Part shown: positions 51,345 through 63,759 of the stretch, in pieces
Position numbering within the stretch: the first letter of the stretch is position 1
How the letters are laid out: every line of letters begins with the position of its first letter
Source: Amyelois transitella
Taxonomy: Eukaryota; Arthropoda; Insecta; Lepidoptera; Pyralidae
Direction of reading: 5' to 3'
DNA: 64,000 bases
Assembly: GCF_032362555.1 (NCBI RefSeq)
Contig: NC_083508.1
Span: forward strand, 2,137,001 to 2,201,000
The notes under the pieces: generated by a model
Databases searched by the model: none
Told to the model about the DNA's origin: nothing
Seen by the model: only the letters and a program-made list of their open reading frames with translations
Made by a program: the position numbers and the translations under genes

Positions 51345-54300
51345 TTATGTGGTAGGACGCAAGTTGCCAGGATATACAGTGTTGCCAGGGTAAGCCTCTG
51401 TTCCAACGCTTTTATTTTGTTGGTTTAACGCTTGCATTCTCTCCTGTTGGTGCCTCTTCATCATTTCTGCATTGATAAAAGAATGGAAACAAGGCACATG
51501 GAAAGAACTCAAACTAATTCCCTGCCGATTTAAATCATGGAGTCGCTGCTTCGGTCTTCGATTTTTAGGATCCTTCAATCTAAAGTATATCTTATCGCCT
51601 TCATTATTCACAGCCAAAACTCCTTTAGACGACGGTGTTGGATGTTGACACTTTATGTTCCGAGCATCATATGCACTAGGGGTACGTATCTGAGTCTTTC
51701 TGCCCTTTCTCGACATCGGCGAACGGGGTACTAAAGGTCGCTGGGGAATTTTTACTTTCTCCCCTCGCCCTATCAAAGTTTTTAAGGCCGCTACTAGTAA
51801 TTTTTTATCCGGTCCATGACCCATAATGCCCATCTCAGACAAATATTTAGGTGATACGTCACCGAAGCAGCTAAAATTGCCTTTTGATGGTTTGCTCGAT
51901 ACTAGTTTTGCCTTCTTGTCGCCGGCTCCACCTTTATCTTTCCCGGGACGAACTTTCTTTTTCGGCTGCGGTGATCCTCTCGGTCTTGGATAGGCACGCC
52001 ACTTATTCTGAGCATCAACATAACCATCTACACCTATTACTAACCATTTACCGTTAGGTCCTAAGAATTTCCCGCCTTCAGTTTCAACCAAATCTCCACT
52101 TGGGCCGAAGAAGGCATTCGGGGCCCACCGACCGTCCGGTGCAACAAATCCATCTACATTAATTTCTAACCACTTGTGCTCTGGGCTCCAAAATCCTCCC
52201 AAATCACTACATATCTGTTTTCCGTCTAGTCCTTTGAAAAACCTAGGTACAGGATTACCATATCTATCTAATAGTTTAACCCTGTAATCTAAATAATTAT
52301 ACTGGCTTGTGTTATCCACTTTAATAACCTTTTTTGTTTTAAATTTCGGATCAAATTTAGCAGATGGCGGTGTGAATTCTACAATCCATTCGTCTGAATC
52401 AGTATCGCTACCGACAGGAGAATCTTCTTCAGAACAAGAACAAGACACGTCTGGGTTTGCTTGTGTAGCATCTGGGTGGGCTGGGAAACAAGGGCAATCT
52501 GGGCTTTCTGTAGTAGGAAGAATGCCCAGCGCTTGCTGATATGTTTTCAAGCAAATTTCATGGCACATGTCTCTAAATGCACTTTGAATAAAGTTGCGTT
52601 GCATTCTTTCTAATCGTCTTTGTTCCCTCTCCTTCTTCTTTTTTCTATCAATATTCTCCGCCTCTGTGCGTCCTATAGTGTAAGTAATGAGTGGTTTATC
52701 TTCATAAGGGTATTGGTTAATAGCGCGAGGTTTACTATAACTTTTCATAGTTTCCATAGTGACAGTATATTCACCATCTTTCTTATGTACAATAAGTAAA
52801 GGTCGTATCAATGATTTCTTTGGCTTTTGGTCTCTTCTTCTCTTCTTAGAAATTACTTCGCCAGGATTTTTAGCCATTCTTAATAATCTTACTACATGTT
52901 TATTTGTTGCACCAGGTCTCCACATGGGACGGAACTACAAAAAAATAAATAAAAGGTGAAAAAATAAAAATAATTCCCTATTGCCCGACACATATTTTAA
53001 TTTAGTTTAATTTACCTTCAATCCAGGTACATTTTCGGCTGTCCAAAGCCAACCCATATTTTTAGGTACGGCTCCTAGCGTCCCAGTACATGGCATACCG
53101 CATTGACTATGACCTATGTGAGGCGCTGCAAAAATAAAATATTTAATATTTCCACGCATACATTAGATGTATGTCGAAGAAAAAAAATAAAAAAAAATAT
53201 ATAGTTTATACATACGTATACCTTCATAACCATAATTGAATTTAAATCTGTCATCCTTCTTTTTTTGCTTTCCTTTTTTGGACTTTTCGGGTTCAGAGTT
53301 TTGTTTGTCTGTTCTGGAGGCTGTCTTTACAGTTCTTTTACTATCACTACCAGAAGTGCTCATCAATGTTCTTGATTTATTTTTATCCAACTTATGAAAT
53401 ATGGGGCATGGAAACGGCATTTGACCGTCTTTGCCAACAATTTCTTCGCCAACTATTTCATATCCCCCACAAACTTTGCAATACGTAGTTTTTTTTGTAA
53501 ACCCAAACGTGCATTCACAGGTACAGTAACAAGGATCATCACCAAACTTCAACTTAGCGCCTATACCTCCAACCACCTGTTCTACTTTCTCTGCATATTG
53601 TGGTCTACCCAAGTCAATTAAAATACGGTCGTCTGGCTTAGGAGGTACTTCTCTATGTTTCTTAGCATTACATTCAACTGCATCACATTTTTTCACTTGA
53701 ATTATATTCTCAGCCTCCGCTGGTAAATCAGTGGACAAGTGACTAAGTGAATCTGTTTCAGAAGCGAATTTTTTCCCGGGACATTCGCTTTCACATATCT
53801 TTAATTTGTACTTAGGTTTACTATCTACAGATTTTCCTGAACTCTCAACTTCCGAAACTCCTAGAGTAGGTGATGATGGTGACGAATCTTTTTGGACTGT
53901 GAAGTATCCTACATAATATACTTTATTTCCAAAAGATTGGCTTTGATCTCCAAATATATAATTCAGTGGATTGAATTGATTCGGGTCTTTTAACATGGTT
54001 AAAGATTTCGATTTAGCAATAGTCAGATTATAGTCTTTAATAGATTGTTGTGAAGTCTTCACAATATCTATCAAACTTCTACTTATCCTTTGTAATATGA
54101 CCTGGGGTTCAGCTGTGTTATTTTCTTTTTCTAAATAAGGCTCAATGTATGTGTTTTCTTCTTGAAAAGTCACTCTTGGTTTTGTTGGTTTTGTAGTTAC
54201 TTTTTTATTCTGGGTCAATTTTTTTCCCTTCTTTAACCCACTTTGTTCCTTTCTGTTGAACTTAGCTTTTATAATGCCAGTTTCAAATGGATCCATGTTG

Positions 54301-54938
54301 TCTTGATTTATGTTTATTGTAGTTGGAATAGATGGACTTGCAACCGATTTAGTTTTAAACAGAGTTTTCATGATATTTTCAATATTATTATCCAATAATG
54401 ATGTAATAGGCTTTTCGATGCCTTTTACGATATGAGTTAATTTAATTTTGAGACTTAAAGTGGCCATACGTTTTGAAGTGATTTCATCAAACACATTATA
54501 ATCTCCTGCTAACGTAACTGGTTTAGGTCTACGTTTTTTATTAAGCTTTTTTAAATAATCAATATATTTTTCATTCCAAAATATTTGGGATGATCCCAAT
54601 TTGTTCTTGGGATTTGTACAATCCCACAGAGAAAGTTCAATTGGAAAGTGCATCATATATGCTTTTAGTTCCTCAATATCATTTGCTAATAAAATAGACT
54701 GTCCACATTGCAGTTTGGGTTTCTCCTTCTCTTTTGTTAATGTTTTTGCATCCCTTACCGATTTCCGTTTCGATTTCTTTTTTCGTGGCATTGCCACAAC
54801 AACACCATCAGGATCTTCGAGTTCAATAGAAAATATATCAGCAAATTGACCTTTTATAATAAATGTTTTACAATCAATAAAACTAGTTATTTTTTCCACA
54901 ACTATCTCAAACAAAAACATCGAATCCGAAAAAGCCAT
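51345..54938 (-). CDS. Large insect protein of unknown function, paralogue 2 of a tandem cluster
   Basis: Three exons, 54938-53222, 53125-53016 and 52934-51345 (phases 1 and 0), give 1138 residues. The N-terminus (MFLFEIVVEKITSFIDCKTF, then FSIELEDPDG) looks like a C2-type beta-sandwich module. Then come a basic linker, a long low-complexity part and a Cys cluster (DDPCYCTCECTF, KTTYCKVCGGYE), a candidate metal-binding site. The short exon 2 carries a conserved MGWLWTAENVPGLK. The last exon starts RPMWRPGATNK and has a Cys-containing helical block, an acidic CSCSEED patch and three to four short repeats built on a Trp followed by an Asp-Gly turn (KWLEINVDGF, GRWAPNAF, KWLVIGVDGY). No named family is recognised with confidence; one of the insect-only Pfam families of unknown function is likely. 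No signal peptide or membrane segment. Confidence 0.78.
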
Positions 54939-55501
54939 TTTAATTTTATAAATCTAAAACATTTTAACGAAATATTATGTAATATATTGAAAAACTTGAA
55001 ATTTTTGACGAAGCCAAAGAAATTTTATCTGGAAAATTGAATTTTGACAATGTCACAAAATAGGATTTTTTCTTTTTATTGTTGTATCTAAACCTTTTAC
55101 GGTCAACCTTGATACCTACTCTACCTACAAATTGTAGATTAATTGTTATAGTTTTTTTTTTATTTATAACTTCCCAAGATTATATATTTGAGTGCACAAT
55201 AAAATCTTAAATAAAATCACTTTTCCCGGAATTCATCGTTCATTTAAAAAAACATTATAATGACGTCGATATAATCTTTATGTTGTACTGCGTATCTTTT
55301 GGTTATTTGATTTGATCAAATTAATAGAAAAAATAAACATACGAACATTCCAGCAAATAAAACAAAATACAGAGTAAAGACACCAACTAAAGCTCTTAAA
55401 AAATAAAATATAAGATAAAATGGTGGTTATAATTCTTCTAATAACAGGTACGGGGGCGCTGTGTTCGAGTGGAAGAATTAACAACGACATTCTAAATAAA
55501 C

Positions 55502-55507
55502 TTTATT
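55502..55507 (-). terminator. Poly(A) signal AATAAA of paralogue 1
   Basis: TTTATT on the plus strand, i.e. AATAAA on the minus strand, about 65 bp after the stop codon at 55570. Confidence 0.5.
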
Positions 55508-55569
55508 TTTAATTAACATTGTATTATTTCAAATTTTAAGACGTGTTACATAATTTTTGTTTTAAAAGA

Positions 55570-58500
55570 TTAATTGTTAGAAGAAATGTCGGTTTTGATG
55601 GAACCCCTATATTCAAATGACGGTATCGCCGTCAGAGGTATTTGGGTACTGTACGGAGAAGCCCGTTGAGCAATCTGTTTGCCAGGAGTATTGCAAGCAC
55701 GATTCGCCTTTTTTGGTATTTTCAACGCACCTATGTCATCGTACATCATAAGGCCCCGCATTATCTCCCGATATTTCGATATTTTTTTATCGTCAATCAA
55801 AGAATTCTTATCATCTCCATACTGCCTCCTATTTAATCCCGTGTAACGGGATTGTCTATTTCTGTCGTAATTCAAAGACACGTTCATTACTAGAGGACTT
55901 TTAGCCTTGGAAGCGTAAGATACTGTTTTATTAACTTTTGCCCCTCCCTTCCCCGGTGAGGGTGGCGATTGTTTCCCCTTAGCTGGTGAAGACGCCCTAG
56001 AGGTTACTTTGGTGTTCGGACTAGGAGAAGGAGGATCTCCCCTGCCTTTTCTGCCAGGAACCTTACTGGGTGCAGACGATGACACTGTAGATTTAGCACC
56101 TTTAGACGGCATTCTTCTTTTAGGATACCACACCCATTTACAATCTTTGTCTATGTAACCATCGACACCTATCTTCAAATTCTGACCCTTACTATCAACA
56201 AAGAACCCATCTTCTGCAGAATAAATCAACCCATCGGGACCAGTAAAGCTCATGGGCACCCATCTTCCATCGGGGCCCAGATATCCGTCTTTATTAATTT
56301 CTAACCAAACATGATCAGGACTCCAAAATCCACCCAAATCACTGCAAATCTGTCTGCCATCAGGGCCTTTGAAGAATCGTGGTATTTGATTGCCATGCTT
56401 ATCTAGTATTTTAACTCTGTAGTCTAAATATGTATATTGACTTTCGTTCTCGACCAATACCGGAGGATGTTTAGCTTTGGGATCATACATCGCTGCGGGC
56501 GGGGAGAATTCTATAGTCCAGTCATCGCCATCTGTGTCTTCACTGGATATACTTCCTTCTTCTGAACATGAACATGAGTCTATCGGTGGACTCTCTGCAG
56601 GTGCCTGCGTTTGACACGGACATTCAGGACTGTTGGGGTTGGGCAATGGTAGAATTCCAATTGCTTGGTTGTAAGCTTTTACACAAATCTCTTGGCACCT
56701 ATCTCTGAAGGTAGACTGCAGTAACCTGCATTTCCGTCTCGTCTCTCTCCTCTCTCTTCTTTCCCTTTGTTTCTGAATTTTACGCTTTTCTTCTTCGGTT
56801 TTTCCAATCGTATATATAAGAGGTGGCTTATCCTCGTATGGGTTTTGGAATAGCAGTCGTTCTTTTGAATACTTCTTAAATACTTCCATTTGTACAGTAT
56901 ATTCTCCGTCGAGTTTTTTAACAATCAACGTTGGCTTTATATCCGATTTCTTTTTGCGTTGCAACATTGCACGTTTTTTCTTGGCTGTAATACTATCAAG
57001 ACCCTCTCGGATCGCACGGTACCTTCTCACAAGGATCTTGTTAGCAGCACCAGGTCTCCATTGAGGACGTGGCTGAAAGGGAAAGGGTAACCCAATGAAA
57101 ATAATAAAAAATAAATTATACCCTTTTTCCCCTCGCCATTATTATACATACATAATGAAGAAACCTATATGATATGTATTCACGTTGATAAAAAAAAATC
57201 GAACTTATTCAAAGACATTGTACAGTATTTGCCGACCAAAAAACACTGCAAAGTCTAGACCAAAACTTGAATGTATGTTTGGCATAATGCTGCTGCTGTC
57301 GATTGATATAAAATACCACTAAACACACATTCATTCACGTCCAATTCCTCATTGGAAGGATCCATATTAGCTTAAATTGAGACAAATGTGCGAAATGGCG
57401 CTGCTCGAATTAACTTTTGGGATAATGGTACCTATACAATAGTTGTGTGGTTTTCAGAAGAGTAGACGGCGACATCTTCATCTCTTCCTGTAGCTGTCAC
57501 AGAACTTATTTAATGTAGCACATTTTCCGAATAGATAAAGAAATACCATAAGACCATATCTTGCCACTTGCCATGATCCTTGTTTTTTCTTTCATCCGAT
57601 ATCGGACATCTTTTCATGCAACAATGTCATTGAATTGGTCACGTACGTTCATCCTCTCCTTTCAAGTTATCATTAAAGCCGTTTACATTTGCTTAGTTTT
57701 AATTCCTCTTTTCAACATAACCAAACCATCGTAGGACAAATCACAAAGAACTAATATGAGAATGGGGAAGACGTGGCTGACCGTTAGGTACAACTAATCT
57801 AATATGTTTCCTATACGTATATTAAGTATCAATAAATACAATGGTGATATTGCCAAACATGTATACTGTATAAGATTTGAAACAGCTGAAAGTGGCCTAT
57901 CAGTCTTTTCAAGACTGTTGGCTCTGTCTACCCCGCAAGGGATATAGACGTGATTATATGTATGTATGTATAAGATTTGAAAGGTAAATTAGATAATTCT
58001 ATGACTGCGTTTCCTACAATGCTTATGTTACTTTACCTTCAGCCCGGGAATGTCTTCGGCTGTCCAATTCCATCCCATGTGTTTTGGAACAGGGGGATAT
58101 GGGTATTTGTGTTCTGGCTTCTTTTCTCCAATCACGGGTTCTGAAACAATAATGTTTAAGAAGACATGTTCAGATCAGACGGATGTAACTCATACGTTTA
58201 TTATATCTATTGTTGTGGTAATGACTACACGAAAATCAATTCATTAAGACGTGTAAATAATGTGTCATGTCTCGTATTTATCTCGAAACCCCAACAAAAG
58301 CTACATGTAACTTTAAAAACTTAAATCAATAATACTCACCTACATACATATAATCACGTCTTCATCCCTTTCGGGGTAGACAGTTCCAAAAATCTTGAAA
58401 AGACTGAAAGGCCACGTTCAGCTGTTTGGCTTAATGATAGAATTGACATTCAAATAGTGACAGGTTGCTAGCCCATCGCCTAAAAATAGAATCCCAAGTT

Positions 58501-60929
58501 TGAAAGCCTATCCCTTAGTCGCCTTTTACAACATCCATAGGACACAGACTAGTTCTATTCTTTTTAATATTGATGCCAGGAACCACACAGCACATACGTA
58601 CTTACCTAAATTACTACTACTACCTACAACTAAATTATTTATTACCTGCTTCATCCACATTGGCTGTAAACTTCCCCACCTTTTTTTTCTCCGGTTTCCC
58701 TTTCTTTTTTTCCTCAGTAACCGACTTTCTGCGATCTGATTTTCGATCAGATATACTTTTCATTGAACGTGTAGATGCAACTCCTCTCTCTAAAGCCGTC
58801 CCGCCTTTTGATCCAGTGGTTTTTATACTGGCGGCATCTATCTTTTTTTCTTTATCTTCATCAGGAAAAGGGTTGGGAGTTTTAATGTATTTCTTGTCAT
58901 ACAACTTATGATATATGGGACACGGATGTGGTTTCGCAAATTCAGGTTGATCTTTCATATCTTCTCCTAAACATTCGTACCCTCCGCACACAGCGCAGTA
59001 CGTGGTTTTATTTGAAAATTTAAATGTACACGTACAGTCACAGTAACAGGGATCATCATCTTGAGTCTTTTTCTTCTTACTCATTAACGAGTCTACAATA
59101 AAATCTTTTACCGTTTCTGCTATATCACACGATTTAACACAACATGGATTATGTATATCATCAAAATGTATCATAACATCGCTATCAGCTGGGCTGGGGG
59201 GATTCGTTTTTTTACCGGGACATACCATACCGCATGTTGATTCATCTGGGTCCGCGGGTGACTTTGCTGTTGTGCTACTGCAAGCAGTTTTAGAGCAAGA
59301 AGTCTTTTCTGAATCTTTCATACTAGGACAATCTTTGGAACAGTATTTGAATTTGTCGGATTCTGCATTTGAAGAATCGGCATTTTCTTTATCAAAATCA
59401 TGCTCCACAGTAAAGTAAAACACATTAAATATTTGATTGCCACTTGAAAATGGACATGCTTTTCCTTCACAACGATCTTCGGCACTATCGCCTTCTTCAC
59501 AATCTTTAGAACAAACTGACGAACACGAATCTCGTACTTTCAGAGCTTGCTGCATTTTTTCAATGCAGCCACACTGAGTTGAAAGCCCTTCTTGAGTATT
59601 TTCATGAGTAAAAACTCCCTCATGCCTTATGAACTCTTGTAGCTTTTTAGCAAGCGTACATGTTTTACTACCACAAGGTCCCATGAGTGTGTTCAAATCG
59701 AATATTTTATCGTCTTCTTCAACAAGATTTTCAATGTAAGCTCTGAGGTCTCTTGCTATCCTGCAATCCGCTCTGCCACATGGCCCCCGTATATTCGCTA
59801 TATCAAATGTAGCTGCCCGGGAACCTTCAGGCTTCTTTCCCGCATTAATGCAAACAGGGCAAGGTGCCTTCTGAACGGCATCTTTGAATTTATTTGCCAG
59901 CTGTCCTGCTGGCCATTTTGATTCTTGACAGTAGCAAAGTCTGCCAATATCAGTGGCTTTAATTCTAGGCGAAATAGTAGGGCGGGGTGTTAACATTCTC
60001 ATATTATCGTTACAGGAAACAATAATCTTTCTTACATAATCTACAATGAAATCAATATCAGGACATGTTTCGGGCGACTTATACATTGACTCTGGAGGTT
60101 TGTCCGCAGTTCCCATGCAACAATAGTCGCCTTCATTGAAGAAGGTGAGGTTTGCTCCGGGTGCGTTTTTGTAATCAGCGTAAGTAATCTTGTCAGTCTT
60201 CGGCTTGTCTTTTATATAATTGTTCTCGATTTTATTACAATTTTCTTCAAAATCTTCATCAGTTGTTTTCATAGTACAAATGAAAGATGTTGTTTTAGAA
60301 TTGATGCCAGTATACAAATACTTCTTGGAAGCTGGATCCTCCGAAAGAGTACGGAATGCCGTTGTGACTTTTTCTGTCAAATATGATAATTTGACTTGAA
60401 GATTCAATTTCGCCATTAGTTTTGCGGTACCTTCTTCGAACACATTGTACTCTTCTGCTACAGTCACCGGCGGTGGCTCCTCAGCATTGCAAATTCTTTC
60501 CAAATATTTCAAAAATACGGGATCCCATGCAATCCTCGATAGACCTATGAAAGACATGTTATCTTCTTTGTTCCATAATGATAGCTCCATGGGAAATAGT
60601 TTCATAGTTTGAATTAGAAATTCAGCCGTGCTCGTAAACAAGACAGACTGCCCCGATTGGATGACAGGTTCGGGTGGGGGCAACTCCACTTTTCCTTTTT
60701 TCCCTTTCTTGGGTTTCGGTGGCTTCTTCTTTTTCTTACCCTTGCCAGGTGGTTCTGGCGGCAACGGCGGGGGTTCCGGCATTACTATATGCATTTGCTT
60801 GGGGTCCTTTAGTTCTAAAGAAAATATATCACCGAAATCACTCCTGATAACCAAATTTCGACTGTCTACAAGACTGTTTACTTTTTCTATGACCACTTCA
60901 AATAGGAACATTCCACTTGTACACGCCAT
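55570..60929 (-). CDS. Large insect protein of unknown function, paralogue 1 of a tandem cluster
   Basis: Three exons, 60929-58646, 58140-58037 and 57072-55570 with the same phases (1 and 0) as paralogue 2, give 1296 residues. The order of parts is the same: C2-like N-terminus (MFLFEVVIEKVNSLVDS), Pro/Lys linker, a second helical/strand block (PPPVTVAEEYNVFEEGTAK), a long Cys-rich middle with several CxxC-type pairs (GPCGRADCRIARDL, GPCGSKTCTLAKKL), the DDPCYCDCTCTF and TTYCAVCGGYE cluster, the MGWNWTAEDIPGLK exon, and a last exon with WRPGAANK, the acidic CSCSEE patch and the Trp/Asp-Gly repeats (VWLEINKDGY, RWVPMSF). The two internal GPCG...C repeats are absent or lost in paralogue 2, which accounts for much of the length difference. 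Intron 1 contains a family A copy. A testis or cilium role would fit fast-evolving insect proteins of this kind, but nothing in the sequence proves it. Confidence 0.8.
57565..57650 (-). mobile_element. RTE-like LINE end, degenerate
   Basis: Contains CCACTTGCCATGATCCTTG, CATCTTTTCATGCAACAATG and similar pieces in the order of the copy at 12139-12411, much diverged. It lies in intron 2 of paralogue 1. Confidence 0.5.
57883..57972 (+). repeat. Family A element, 3' fragment
   Basis: Forward fragment with AGTCTTTTCAAGACTGTTGG, TCTACCCCGCAAGGGATATA and (ATGT)n, in intron 2 of paralogue 1. Confidence 0.82.
58339..58593 (-). repeat. Family A element, full length
   Basis: Reverse copy from (ACAT)n and TAATCACGTCTTCATCCCTT to GATGCCAGGAACCACACAGC, in intron 1 of paralogue 1. 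Confidence 0.87.
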
Positions 60930-62665
60930 TTTTTATTTTTTGTTTATTATAGATAAGTAAAACTGAAAATTTTAGGCAATGTGCAACATTTCCGAGTCCC
61001 ATCAAATTGACTGCGTCTTTTTAATTTTTTTGTGTGAATTTTAAAAAAGTTTGAGAAATTGTAAATCACCTTTTTTTGTGAATAAGAAGTCAATTGCAGA
61101 TTGCAGAGTACTCTTGCGAGAAAAGATTAATGAGCATGTAGGTACAAGCCTTTACCTGCAGCTTCGCCCGCGTGAATGTAGCGCAATCTACAAAAAGCGA
61201 CGAAATTAGCGTCACTTACATGAAGCAACTATTAAAACGCCATACCTAAAGAAAAGAATACAGTTTCAAAATTTTCGCAAATCCTGCAGGAATTATAGTT
61301 TTAACTGGAATTTAACAGAAATTAAAATTAACAAGAAAATTAATTCAGTAGATAACCCCTTACTTTGGCATTTAAATTATTAGTTGGAATTTGGATAGGA
61401 TAAAAAAGTTGATTGGAATATTAATTTCTGATCTGTAAAGACTAAAGTAAATACAGAAAAAATGTTTTTGAACGTGATCCAATCAGCTGACCAGACTATC
61501 TGTCATTTCACTTTGACATTCGCAAATTCTGCGAAGTTTGTAAAAGAGCGAAATATTACGAAACAAATTGATAAAATATAAAATTGCTGGAATCTGTTGG
61601 CGAGAAATATGTTCTCAACATCATTTACGAAGGACAATAGAAGATGATTTATTATTTAAACTAATAATAATAAGGTAAATTAAGATCTTTTTTTACTAAC
61701 CTATGTAAGCTATTGTCACGAAAATACATTGTAAATCATGTCGTCTTATAATTATATACAAAATTTAAAATAATTCTATTAACAGCTAATTAATCTTAGA
61801 ATGACACTAAACACCAAATACTGTATACCTAATTGCATTTAACATATACAGTCGGCATTAGTTTCACATTTATAGTCACGAACTCTAACCTATGTCTAAA
61901 AAATATAGTACCTATTTATATCGGCTTTTCGGCTGTGTGATTTAAACCCCTGGTTAAATATTATATAATTGAGTCAAAACCTTACAAGTTCTTCAATTCC
62001 ATCTCATTCCAGTATCCCTTAAAAAAAATTTAATTAATAACAAATTAACCCTTTCGTATAGTAGATATGCCCTCATATTTAGGCTAGATGAATTTAAAAA
62101 AATATATAAACAAAACTAATACATATAATATCTAATTTAATATTATTTACTTTTACCAAAAAATATGATAATGGCAGAAATTAGCTATATTACATAACTT
62201 ATTTCCTCATAGTTAACTGTAAACTTAGATATGACTTATAGAAATATTTCGTGATATCAAAATGAGTGTTTATGACCAATTAACTACATCGTGATTTAAG
62301 TATATTTATCACTTTTAGGCTCATAAAAATGATAACAAGTTAGTACTTTACAAGTAGACTGAATTGGTTAGTTCATTTCATTTAAAACAATTACATATGT
62401 CTTAGATGCTAGGATGTCAATATTAATTTGGTGTTGTTGTTGTCAAAATTCAGTTATAACTCTCACACATTCTAAAACCAACTGTTCATTATTGTCAAAT
62501 AATACAAGTGTCACTAAACTGTTATTATAAATCCCTTAAAAAGATCGTATTTTTGAACCAGATTAATATTTAAGTTTTACCCAAATAATTTCAATAATAA
62601 ACAAAACTAACATTCGGAATATATAAAAAGAAAAAGTGAAATGTGGATTGACCATTCATAGCACA
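60930..62665. other. Divergent intergenic region
   Basis: About 1.7 kb of AT-rich DNA between the start of paralogue 1 (minus) and the second carrier gene (plus). It should hold both promoters. I see no repeat family and no further gene. Confidence 0.55.
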
Positions 62666-63457
62666 ATGGACTTCGTTGTGGGAGGCCTAGCGGGAGTGGG
62701 GGCGGGCTTCTTCAGCAACCCGTTTGACGTTGTGAAGACCCGTATGCAACTCCAAGGGGAGCTCCGGGCCCGAGGTCAGCATGCCGTCCACTACAAGAAC
62801 ATACCGCATGCTATGTACACTATTATCAAACACGATGGTATCAGCGCATTGCAGAAAGGACTGGTTCCTGCTTTATGGTTTCAATTGGTTGTCAATGGTG
62901 TAAGGTAAGCTTTTTTTTTTATTTTTGTTGAGAAGGCATTTGAGGTAAGTAGGGCTTATTTGAGGAAGTTTCAAAACTTGATGAATTGAATATTTATCTT
63001 ATTTAATAAATATGCTAATATTTATTTAAACTATAGTTCTGCTTTCTATCTGTAACATATGCCTGTGCTTGTATTCTCAATATATTCTCTAATTTTTGAA
63101 GTGTAAAATATTATTTCAATTACATTCCAGGCTAGGTATATATCAGCAAGCTGACAACTATGGCTTATTACGTGACAAAAACGGGAATACATTATTTAAG
63201 AACAGCTTATTGTTTGGCTCAATATCCGGGATGTGTGGAGCCTTCTTCGGAAGTCCATTACAATTGGTAAAAACACAGCTTATGTCATACTCTGCTGAGA
63301 AAATTGCTGTGGGCACCCAACATGCCCATAGCGGGTTCACATATGCTGTGATGAAGATCTATAGAAAGAACGGCCTTGGTGGCCTATGGAGAGGCGCTCA
63401 TGGGATGATGATAAGAAATTCCATAGGATCTGCGTCGCAAATAGCCTCTTATGCCAT
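62666..63457 (+). CDS. Second SLC25A35-like mitochondrial carrier, N-terminal two thirds
   Basis: Exon 1 62666-62904 and exon 2 63131-63457 (phase 2 in, phase 2 out) give about 188 residues, covering carrier repeats 1 and 2 ([16 protein letters not shown] and the degenerate [11 protein letters not shown]). The start [14 protein letters not shown] and the block VVNGVRLGIYQQ mark it as a paralogue of the gene at 46619. Exon 1 has exactly the same length (239 bp) and exit phase. Its exon 2 (327 bp) equals the sum of exons 2 and 3 of the other gene (203+124), so the two differ by one intron. The third repeat is not visible before the window ends; a GT donor at 63458 shows that the gene continues. 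The substrate is unknown. Confidence 0.88.
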
Positions 63458-63497
63458 GTAAGTTTAATCTAATCTAATAAATTTTAAAGTCTAGTCA

Positions 63498-63759
63498 GTG
63501 CCGTATGGTTCCCAGCACCAAATAGAAAAAAAGAATAGGACCACTCCATCACTCTCCCATGGATGTCGTAAAAGGCGACTAAGGGGTAGGCTTATAAACT
63601 TGAAATTCTTCTTTTAGGCGATGGACTAGCAACACGTCACTATTAGAATGTCAATCCTATCTTAAAGCCAAATAGCTGAACGTGGCCTATCAGTCTTTAC
63701 AAGACTGTTAGCTCTGTCTACCTCGCAAGGGATATAGACGCGATTATATGTATGTATGT
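63498..63759 (+). repeat. Family A element, full length
   Basis: Forward copy from GTGCCGTATGGTTCCCAGCA to GACGCGATTATATGTATG, 40 bp after exon 2 of the second carrier gene. Confidence 0.88.
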
